NCBI RefSeq assembly: GCF_902859915.1
Contig: NZ_CADIKK010000002.1
Location: 1 to 64,000 of the forward strand
Direction: 5' to 3'
From: Paraburkholderia ultramafica
GTDB taxonomy: Bacteria > Pseudomonadota > Gammaproteobacteria > Burkholderiales > Burkholderiaceae
DNA: 64,000 nt
The notes beneath the pieces are model-generated. The model saw only the letters and a program-made list of their open reading frames with translations, had not been told where the DNA came from and ran no database searches. Every line of letters starts with the position of its first letter. The stretch's first letter is position 1. Of the stretch, positions 25,849-32,638 are shown one piece after another. The position numbers were made by a program, and so were the translations under genes.

Positions 25849-28800
25849 ATGGATGCACCCCAGACCGCGCCGTCCGCCGCCGAGTTTCTCGCCTCGGTGG
25901 AAATTCTCTCGCCGTTCTCGCGCGACGAGATCGAACGTCTTGCCGACTACGCGCAAGCACGCTTCTATTCGTTCGGCGAAACAGTCTGCTCGACGGGCGA
26001 GGTGGCCGACGGACTGTATGTGGTGCGCTCGGGCTCGGTACGCATCTTCACCGAGGAGCACGGCAAGGAAACCAGCATGGGCGTGCGCAAGTCGGGCGAG
26101 ATCTTCGCGGACATCGCGATGTTGCGCACGTATGTTCACGAAGCGTCGGTGCGGTCGTCGGCGAAAACCGAGTTGCTGTTCATTCCGCGCGCCGCGATCG
26201 AACCGGTGATGGCCGGCAACCAGGCCGCGTTGGCGTTCGTTGCGAGCTATGTGGCGATCAGTTCGGCCGGTGGCTTCGTTGCGCAGTTGTTCGATCTGCG
26301 CGGCAAACTGAACAAGGAGGAACTCGAGGAGTATGTGCGCAGCGTCGGCGTGAAACGGGTCGCCGCGGGCAAGGAGATTCTCAGGCAGGACGGACGCGAC
26401 GACCGGCGGCTCTACGTGGTGCGGCAAGGCGAAGTGCGCATCGTCCGGCACGAGGAAGGCCACGACTACACGCTTGCGACGCTCGGCGAAGGCGAGATAT
26501 TCGGCGAGAAAGCGTGTTTGATGCGCCAGGAGCAGATGGCGTCGGTGGTGGCGACCACCGACACGCGGCTGCTGGTGATTCCGGAGCGCACGGTTCACTT
26601 CATCCTCGAACGCAATCCGAAGCTGCGCGAAGTGCTCGACGAGCGGATTCGTTACGGCGACCGCGAATTGCAGCGGCAAAAACGGCTCGAACAGCGCCGC
26701 AAGTTGCCGCTGATGCTCGACTTGCAGAGCAAGCCCGAGTTCGGCGAGAAAGTCATCAAGCGCTTTGCGCTGGTCGAACAGGCCGAGGAGATGGATTGCG
26801 GCGCCGCCTGCCTCGCGATGGTGTGCCGTCACTACAGCATTCCGATGACGCTCGGCAAATTGCGCGAGCTCGCCAACGTCACGACCCAGGGCGCGACCCT
26901 CGACAGCCTCGCGCGCGCGGGCGAGTCGCTCGGATTCACGGCGCGGGGCGTGCAATGCACGTACGATGCGTTGCGCGGCTTCGACCTGCCGTTCATCGTG
27001 CATTGGGAGGGCTACCACTACGTCGTGGTGTACGGACTCTCGAAGGAATACGTGTGGGTGGCGGACCCGGCGCTCGGCTTCAGGAAATTGACCGTTGAAG
27101 ATTTCGAGCGCGGCTGGAGCGGCACTTGCCTGATGTTCACCGGCGGCGCGGATCTGCTGCAGATGTCGGCCGCGCGTTCGCCGTGGATTCGCTTTGTCGG
27201 CTACCTGAAGCCGTACAAGAAGATACTTGGCCATCTGTTTCTCGCGACCTTCGTGATTCAGGTGCTGGGGGTGATCCCGCCGCTGATCATCCAGAATATT
27301 CTCGACGGCGTGATCGTGCATCAGAACGTTAGCCTGCTGCAACTGCTGATAGGCGGGCTGATCATCGCCAACGTGTTTTCGCAATTGATGTCGACGATCC
27401 GCGCGTATCTCGCGAATTTCATGGTACGCAACATGGACTTTGCGATGATGTCGCAATTCTTCAAGCACACCATGTCGCTGCCGTTCTCGTTCTTCGCGAA
27501 GCGCAAGACCGGCGATATATTCGCGCGCTTCCAGGAGAACCAGACGATCCGGGCGTTCCTCACCGAGTCCACCGTCACCACCACGTTGAACCTGCTGATG
27601 GTGTTTATCTACTTCACGATCATGTTCGTCTACAACGTGAAGATGACGCTGGTGTTGATCGCGTTCGTGATTCCGATCATGGCGCTGACCGTGCTGGCCA
27701 CACCGAAGATCAAGGCCTATGCGCGCGAAGTGTTCACTGCGTCGACCGATTCGAAGTCGTTTCTGATGGAAGCGCTCGCCGGCGTGGAGACCATCAAGGG
27801 CATGGGCATCGAGCGGCCGGTCCGTCTGCGTTGGGAAAAGAAGTACGCGAAGGCGCTCGAACTGCAGTATCGCGCGCACGCGTTCAATATTCTCGTTAGC
27901 CTGGGCAGTCAGTTGCTGAATGCCGCGACGACGATCGCGATTCTCTGGGTCGGCGCGAATCTGGTGCTGGCGCGCGAAATGACGATCGGCCAGTTGATCG
28001 CGTTCAATGCGTTCATGGGGAGCGTGTTGGGGCCGCTGATGGGACTCGTCGGTTTATGGAGCATGTTGAACGACGCAGGCGTGGCGATGGAACGGCTCGG
28101 CGACGTGCTCGATATCAAACCCGAACAGAAGCCGCAGGATTTGCCGTCGCGCGTAATGCTGCCGGAACTGCAAGGCGATATCAGCCTCAACGGCGTTTAT
28201 TTCCGTTACGGCGAGAACGACTCGGAGTACGTGCTCGAAAACATCAGCTTCGACATCAAGGCCGGTGAAATGGTGGCGGTCGTCGGGCGCAGCGGCTCGG
28301 GCAAGACCACGCTCGCGAAGCTGCTGGTCGGCTTCTATGCGCCGACCGAGGGCAAGATGACCATCGACGGCTATGACCTCGGCGTGGTCGATAAAACCTA
28401 TTACCGCGCGCAGATCGGCTACGTGATGCAGAGCAATCTGCTGTTCTCCGGCACGATTGCGGAGAACATCGCGAGCGGCGACGACGCGCCCGACCGGCGC
28501 CGTATCGAAGAGGTCGCGAAGATGGCCGACGCGCACGCGTTCATCAGCAAGATGCCGCTCGGCTATGAACAGATTGTCGGCGAGCGCGGGGTCGGTTTGT
28601 CCGGCGGACAGATCCAGCGTTTGTGCATTGCACGCGCGCTGTATCACGACCCGCGTCTGCTCGTATTCGACGAAGCGACCTCGGCACTCGATTCGCAATC
28701 GGAAAGCAATATCCTCGGCAACATGGAACATATTCTGAAGGGCCGCACGGCGGTGATCATCGCGCATCGGCTCAGCACCATCATGCGGGCGGACAAGATT

Positions 28801-28905
28801 CTCGTGCTATATGAAGGGGCGATTGTCGAACAGGGCCGTCACGATGAACTGATCCAGCGTGGCGGGATGTATTACCAGCTGGTCCAGAAACAGTTGAGTG
28901 CATGA
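25849..28905 (+). CDS. C39-peptidase ABC exporter with two N-terminal cyclic-nucleotide-type domains
   Basis: A 1018-residue fusion. Two cNMP-like domains (about 15-135 and 150-265; GEIFADIAM and GEIFGEKACL) precede a C39 peptidase domain (DCGAACLAM with Cys317; WEGYHYVVVYG with His390; VADPALG with Asp406). Then come about six membrane helices (about 450-740) and an ABC ATPase: Walker A GRSGSGKT with Lys819, LSGGQIQRLCIARAL, and LLVFDEATSALD. It should cut leader peptides after the double glycine while exporting them, as C39 exporters do. The layout resembles cyanobacterial HetC-type exporters. The phosphate-binding cassettes are not canonical, so ligand binding is uncertain. It overlaps the activator gene by 4 bases. 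Confidence 0.92.
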   Translation: MDAPQTAPSAAEFLASVEILSPFSRDEIERLADYAQARFYSFGETVCSTGEVADGLYVVRSGSVRIFTEEHGKETSMGVRKSGEIFADIAMLRTYVHEASVRSSAKTELLFIPRAAIEPVMAGNQAALAFVASYVAISSAGGFVAQLFDLRGKLNKEELEEYVRSVGVKRVAAGKEILRQDGRDDRRLYVVRQGEVRIVRHEEGHDYTLATLGEGEIFGEKACLMRQEQMASVVATTDTRLLVIPERTVHFILERNPKLREVLDERIRYGDRELQRQKRLEQRRKLPLMLDLQSKPEFGEKVIKRFALVEQAEEMDCGAACLAMVCRHYSIPMTLGKLRELANVTTQGATLDSLARAGESLGFTARGVQCTYDALRGFDLPFIVHWEGYHYVVVYGLSKEYVWVADPALGFRKLTVEDFERGWSGTCLMFTGGADLLQMSAARSPWIRFVGYLKPYKKILGHLFLATFVIQVLGVIPPLIIQNILDGVIVHQNVSLLQLLIGGLIIANVFSQLMSTIRAYLANFMVRNMDFAMMSQFFKHTMSLPFSFFAKRKTGDIFARFQENQTIRAFLTESTVTTTLNLLMVFIYFTIMFVYNVKMTLVLIAFVIPIMALTVLATPKIKAYAREVFTASTDSKSFLMEALAGVETIKGMGIERPVRLRWEKKYAKALELQYRAHAFNILVSLGSQLLNAATTIAILWVGANLVLAREMTIGQLIAFNAFMGSVLGPLMGLVGLWSMLNDAGVAMERLGDVLDIKPEQKPQDLPSRVMLPELQGDISLNGVYFRYGENDSEYVLENISFDIKAGEMVAVVGRSGSGKTTLAKLLVGFYAPTEGKMTIDGYDLGVVDKTYYRAQIGYVMQSNLLFSGTIAENIASGDDAPDRRRIEEVAKMADAHAFISKMPLGYEQIVGERGVGLSGGQIQRLCIARALYHDPRLLVFDEATSALDSQSESNILGNMEHILKGRTAVIIAHRLSTIMRADKILVLYEGAIVEQGRHDELIQRGGMYYQLVQKQLSA

Positions 28906-30269
28906 TGATGAAGATACTCGACCAGATTGAAGAGGCCAGTCCTGCGATTTCCTATGCGGGCTTGATCGAGCGGATCGAGATTTTGCGCTCGACGTTGCGC
29001 TGGTCGTCGCGGCTGGAGCGCGCGGATATCGACAAGCTGCTCAGGCAGGCCACCTCGTTGCGCGACGAGGTGATGCAGCTCTCGCACAAGGAGCGCTTCG
29101 TGCAAGCGGCGGTGGCCGCCGAGCCGCAAGCGCCCGCCGATCAATCGCGCGGCGCGCGCAGGAAGGCGCTGCTCGAACGCAGCTTCATTTTCGAAGGGAC
29201 GTTCGGCGACAATCCGCGTCTGCTGGAGTCGCTTGAAATCGCCGAGAAGGCGGCGCCGACCGACTTGCCGGTGTTGATCGACGGTGAAAGCGGCACCGGC
29301 AAGGAATTGATGGCGAAGGTGATCCACGCGAACGGCTCACGTTCTGACAAGCCGTTTATCTCCGTGAACTGCGGCGCGATTCCGGACAATCTGCTGGAGT
29401 CGGAATTGTTCGGGCATCGCAAGGGCGCGTTCACCGGGGCATCGAATGATCGCAAGGGGAAATTCGAAAGCGCGCATACGGGTACGATCTTTCTCGACGA
29501 GATCGGCGAGTTGCCGCTCGCCGGTCAGGTGAAACTGCTGCGCGTGCTGGAAGCGCACGAGATTCAACGTGTGGGCTCCGACGAAACGATTGCCGTCGAT
29601 ACCCGCATCGTCGCGGCGACCAACCGCAATCTGCGGCAACTCAGCGAAGAGGGCAAGTTCCGCGAAGACCTGTTCTACCGGCTCAGCGTGATTCACGTGA
29701 CGCTGCCGCCGTTGCGTGAGCGCCGCGATGAAATCCCGCTGCTGATCTCATGGTTCGGCGACGAGGCGGCCGGCACGTTGAAGCGCAGGCCCGTCAGATT
29801 GACGCCGCGATTGCGGGACTTTCTGCTGAACTATGCGTATCCGGGCAATATCCGCGAGTTGCGCAACGTGATGTATCGCGTGTCGTGTCTGGCCGGCGAT
29901 ATGGCGGATGTCGATCATCTGCCGCTCGACATACGGCCGGCGGCGCCGGGCTCGGCGGCTGCGGCGAGCGGCGCGAGCGCGACCGGTCAGGAGCCGATCA
30001 GCGTGGCGAATCTGATGTCGCTGAGCGACGCGAAGCGGGCCGCCAGCGACGACGCCGAGAAGGCGTTTCTGGAGCGCGGTCTTCGCGAGGTGAGCGGCAC
30101 CGTCGCGGAACTCGCGAGGCGTATCGACATGAACCGCTCGCATCTGCAGATGCTGCTGAAGAAGCACGGTCTGCATTCGAAGGACTTCCGCAACCGCAAT
30201 GCACCGGCTTCCGCGAGCAGGAACGGCGCGGACGAACGCGAGCAGGACGAGGAAGACAGTGAGACGTGA
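28902..30269 (+). CDS. Sigma-54-dependent transcriptional activator
   Basis: A 455-residue protein. The AAA+ domain is at about 100-340: Walker A GESGTGKE (Lys134), GAFTGA at 175-180 (the sigma-54 contact loop), Walker B TIFLDEIGEL, and PLRERRDEIPLL. A Fis-type helix-turn-helix closes the protein (VAELARRIDMNRSHLQMLLK). The N-terminal 95 residues are helical and lack a recognisable receiver, GAF or PAS domain, so the signal input is unclear. The start codon overlaps the exporter stop (ATGA), so the activator is made with the exporter. The sigma-54 promoters at 11842, 18648, 31427 and 31770 are its likely targets. Confidence 0.9.
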   Translation: MMMKILDQIEEASPAISYAGLIERIEILRSTLRWSSRLERADIDKLLRQATSLRDEVMQLSHKERFVQAAVAAEPQAPADQSRGARRKALLERSFIFEGTFGDNPRLLESLEIAEKAAPTDLPVLIDGESGTGKELMAKVIHANGSRSDKPFISVNCGAIPDNLLESELFGHRKGAFTGASNDRKGKFESAHTGTIFLDEIGELPLAGQVKLLRVLEAHEIQRVGSDETIAVDTRIVAATNRNLRQLSEEGKFREDLFYRLSVIHVTLPPLRERRDEIPLLISWFGDEAAGTLKRRPVRLTPRLRDFLLNYAYPGNIRELRNVMYRVSCLAGDMADVDHLPLDIRPAAPGSAAAASGASATGQEPISVANLMSLSDAKRAASDDAEKAFLERGLREVSGTVAELARRIDMNRSHLQMLLKKHGLHSKDFRNRNAPASASRNGADEREQDEEDSET

Positions 30270-30300
30270 CCTGGAGGCCGCGCCGTATTCAGGCGCAGCC

Positions 30301-31071
30301 TCAAGGCGACGGGTTCAACAGGGTTTTGTCAGACGCATCTGGGTCTTCGGCCTGCACCACCACCGCGGTGATGTTGTCGCGGCCACCGCGCGCAAGCGCC
30401 AGCTCCACCAGTTCCTCGGAGACGTTCTCGCGCTCCGCCGAGGTCAGCACCGCGACTATTTCGTCATCGCTCAGCTCGTTGCTCAGGCCGTCGCTGCATA
30501 GCAGGAAGACGTCGCCGTCGGCGACTTCGATCGCGTCGTCGTCGAGTTCGAGCACGTCCGTGGCGCCCACCGCGCGCGTGATCATATGCTGCGCCGGATG
30601 ATGCCGCGCCTCTTCGTCGGTCAGCACGCCGAGCGATTTGAGCTGCTCCACCTGGCTGTGATCGCGCGTGAGTTGCCGCAACTGTCCTTCGCGATACAGA
30701 TAGATGCGGCTGTCGCCCGCCCACAGATAACCGCAGAAGCGATCGCAAGCCAGCAGCACGACGACCGTGCTGCCGATGCGCTGCACCTGGCGGCGCGCGG
30801 CTTCGTCGCGCAGTTGACGGTTGGCGGTCTGCAGCCGCGTGCGCGCGTCGGCGATCAGCGTTTTCAGGCTGACCGGCGATGCGAGCCGGCTCAGTGCGTC
30901 GATGACCAGGCGGCTCGCGAGGTCACCGACCGCGTGCCCGCCCATGCCGTCGGCGACGGCCCAGCGGCCGGGCTCGGGCTGGTCGAGGCAGGCATCTTCG
31001 TTGATTTCGCGGACGCGTCCGACGTCGGAACGCGCGGACGACGTCCAGCGAAATTGGCTGGCACAGGTCAC
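30301..31071 (-). CDS. PP2C-family Ser/Thr protein phosphatase
   Basis: A 256-residue protein with all PP2C metal motifs: VREINEDA, VADGMGGHAVGD, WAGDSRIYLY, LCSDGLSNELSDDE and GGRDNITAVVV. It should dephosphorylate substrates of the cluster kinase, including its own activation loop and FHA ligands. GTG 31071 starts 5 bases beyond the stop of RGG-leader peptide 4, so both share one transcript and one sigma-54 promoter. It converges with the activator gene, with 31 bases between the stops. Confidence 0.9.
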   Translation of the reverse strand: MTCASQFRWTSSARSDVGRVREINEDACLDQPEPGRWAVADGMGGHAVGDLASRLVIDALSRLASPVSLKTLIADARTRLQTANRQLRDEAARRQVQRIGSTVVVLLACDRFCGYLWAGDSRIYLYREGQLRQLTRDHSQVEQLKSLGVLTDEEARHHPAQHMITRAVGATDVLELDDDAIEVADGDVFLLCSDGLSNELSDDEIVAVLTSAERENVSEELVELALARGGRDNITAVVVQAEDPDASDKTLLNPSP

Positions 31072-31076
31072 AACGT

Positions 31077-31364
31077 CTACACCGTATCGTTTCTACTGCG
31101 TGCGTCGGGAGACACCGTGATGTTCGAGTTCGCACCGGTGTTGCGGACATCGACCGACTGGAACTGGTTGATCATCTGGTTAGCATAGAAGTTGTTGGAC
31201 ACCTCGTACAGATTGACGACGGGTCCAATGCTCGGCGTGTCGCGCACATACGGCTGAATCCAGCCGTACACCCATGGTGCGCCACCGCCGCCGCGTATTG
31301 CCGCCATAGCTTTACGGTCGAGCGCGAGGTTCAGCGTGAGGTCGTTCACTGTGATGCAGGACAT
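31077..31364 (-). CDS. RGG-leader peptide 4 (candidate exporter substrate)
   Basis: A 95-residue peptide. The leader MSCITVNDLTLNLALDRKAM continues AAIRGG (double glycine at 25-26), as in peptides 2 and 3. The 69-residue tail starts GGAPWVYGWIQPYVRDTPSI and is then Asn/Gln/Val-rich (NNFYANQMINQF, NTGANSNITV). The tail has no Cys; the only Cys is in the leader. CGGAGAACGTC precedes the ATG. A sigma-54 site lies 63 bases upstream. It is first in an operon with the PP2C phosphatase, so substrate and phosphatase are made together. Confidence 0.8.
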   Translation of the reverse strand: MSCITVNDLTLNLALDRKAMAAIRGGGGAPWVYGWIQPYVRDTPSIGPVVNLYEVSNNFYANQMINQFQSVDVRNTGANSNITVSPDARSRNDTV

Positions 31365-31426
31365 GACGTTCTCCGGTTGGCCGCGCAGGTCACGCGCGCG
31401 GTTTGAAAGGATCTGGACGTGATGGC

Positions 31427-31442
31427 GCAAGTGCCATGCCAA
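31427..31442 (-). promoter_or_regulatory. Sigma-54 (-24/-12) promoter for RGG-leader peptide 4 and PP2C
   Basis: The minus strand reads TTGGCATGGCACTTGC, that is TGGCATG-N4-TTGC with GG-N10-GC spacing. It is the best consensus match in the window. The predicted start of transcription is about 52 bases before the ATG at 31364. Confidence 0.8.
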
Positions 31443-31545
31443 TTTTCGGCGTCGTCCTTTCTTTTGTCGTAACGCCTTGATTACACGGCGATTCCGTGCT
31501 CTTGCTCGCGCAGGGCAGGGGCGCGCGTGCGCTCATAGGTCGGCT

Positions 31546-31556
31546 TGCAGCCAACA
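31546..31556. promoter_or_regulatory. Second copy of the 11-mer activator motif
   Basis: TGCAGCCAACA, identical to each arm of the inverted repeat at 18496-18530. It lies about 105 bases upstream of the minus-strand promoter at 31441 and about 213 bases upstream of the plus-strand promoter at 31770. The flanks GCTTG and CAAGC make it a weak palindrome. No second full arm is seen nearby. Confidence 0.6.
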
Positions 31557-31663
31557 AGCTCGGACCCAGACCGGTGTGAGACCCAACACATTCAACCGGC
31601 TTCAGCAGGCTCTTCACTACCCGGACAACCGGCGCTCGCCGCGGCCCCGGAATGAGCGCCGCG

Positions 31664-31679
31664 CGCCAACACATTGGCG
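31664..31679. promoter_or_regulatory. Palindrome between divergent sigma-54 promoters
   Basis: CGCCAACACATTGGCG is a perfect inverted repeat (6-base arms, 4-base spacer) containing GCCAACA, the inner part of the 11-mer at 31546. It is about 100 bases upstream of the LRAT-gene promoter, a good distance for an activator site. Apart from these sites, 31365-31827 shows no gene. Confidence 0.45.
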
Positions 31680-31769
31680 TGAATTCTGTCGGCTCACGGC
31701 TGACACTCGCTTCGTCCAAACTCCCCGCGTTAGAGCTGAAAGCCCTGCAAATAAAGGCTTTCGCGTGCA

Positions 31770-31784
31770 TGGCCCGGATGATGC
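31770..31784 (+). promoter_or_regulatory. Sigma-54 (-24/-12) promoter for the LRAT-like gene
   Basis: TGGCCCG-N4-ATGC with GG-N10-GC spacing (GG 31771-31772, GC 31783-31784). The predicted start is about 33 bases before the ATG at 31828. Confidence 0.62.
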
Positions 31785-31827
31785 GAAAGATCTCGCAACA
31801 GTGTTGGAAATCGAAACGAGGCCAGCC

Positions 31828-32331
31828 ATGAACACCAACCCTCTTCAGACGAGCAGCGAAGGCAGCGAAACACGCCAAGCCGCAGCGTCCACCATCGACC
31901 TGCCGATCGGCGCGCATCTCGTCGCGCAACGGCGCGGTTACGAACATCACGGCATTTATGTGGGCAATGGCCGCGTGGTTCATTACTCGGGCTTTGCGGG
32001 TTCCGCGCATCGCGGCCCGGTCGAGGAAGTGGAGTTGGACCGTTTCGCCGCCGGCCATCCGCTGTCGGTCCGCCCGACCCCGAGCGCCCGCTTCGTCGGG
32101 GCCGAAGCCGTGCGCCGCGCGCGCTCCCGTCTCGGCGAAAACCACTACCGCCTGCTGACCAACAACTGCGAGCACTTCTGTGCATGGTGCCTGCTCGGCG
32201 AAAGCCGCAGCGAACAAGTGCATTGCTGCTTGCGCCATCCGCGCGCCGGCGTGCATGCGCTGGTGTGTCTGGTAAAGGCCTTTGTCGAAAGCGGTGCGAA
32301 GGGCGGCGCAGTTGCCGCGCAACTGGCGTGA
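31828..32331 (+). CDS. LRAT-like (permuted NlpC/P60-fold) protein
   Basis: A 167-residue protein. LVAQRRGYEHHGIYVGNGRV holds the expected catalytic His of the lecithin-retinol acyltransferase fold, and LLTNNCEHFCAWCLLG holds the NCEHF signature with its catalytic Cys. A hydrophobic C-terminal stretch may associate with membrane. Members are thiol acyltransferases or hydrolases acting on lipids or peptides. ATG 31828 is preferred over a longer frame because it sits just after a sigma-54 site. Regulation together with the leader peptides suggests a role in immunity, acylation or processing, which is an inference. Confidence 0.8.
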   Translation: MNTNPLQTSSEGSETRQAAASTIDLPIGAHLVAQRRGYEHHGIYVGNGRVVHYSGFAGSAHRGPVEEVELDRFAAGHPLSVRPTPSARFVGAEAVRRARSRLGENHYRLLTNNCEHFCAWCLLGESRSEQVHCCLRHPRAGVHALVCLVKAFVESGAKGGAVAAQLA

Positions 32332-32386
32332 ATACGCAGCACGGAATTCAGCGATTCAGAACGTGACAGGATTCAAGGAGAGCATC

Positions 32387-32638
32387 ATGGTTGCCGCAGA
32401 AAAGACTTTGCACTGGGCCGTCGACAAATGGCTCGCACCCACCCCGTCGATGCCCGCGCGCGTCGTGCAGTTTTGCCACCGCGCATCGCATCAACGCTAT
32501 GTCTGCGTTGAGGCATTGCGTCCGGGTGGTTTGCTGTCGATCTTCTTCTTTCGTCACGACGATGGTTCGTGGAACGTGTTTCCGCCGCAAGCCGAGCGGC
32601 CCGCGATGAATGGTCATCGCCGCGCCGCGATCTGCTAG
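32387..32638 (+). CDS. Hypothetical protein after the LRAT-like gene
   Basis: An 83-residue protein with AAGGAGAGCATC before the ATG. It has no signal peptide. The sequence contains WAVDKWLAPTPSMPARVVQF and a LLSIFFFRHDDGSWNVFPP segment, compact and mixed. I do not recognise the family. It follows the LRAT-like gene by 55 bases and probably shares its sigma-54 promoter. Its stop overlaps the stop of penR by 4 bases. Confidence 0.65.
   Translation: MVAAEKTLHWAVDKWLAPTPSMPARVVQFCHRASHQRYVCVEALRPGGLLSIFFFRHDDGSWNVFPPQAERPAMNGHRRAAIC

Noticed and set aside
25801..27879. A 692-codon minus-strand frame opposite the C39 exporter
   Set aside because: It is a shadow of the exporter gene, with no family motif and no ribosome binding site.
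12886..31071. Type VI secretion cluster, suggested by kinase, PP2C and FHA genes
   Set aside because: No tss/vgr/hcp/clpV genes occur in the window. The secretion genes present are type I.
11579..32331. Lanthipeptide, sactipeptide or azole RiPP cluster
   Set aside because: No LanM/LanB/LanC, radical SAM or YcaO gene is present, and the peptide tails lack Cys.
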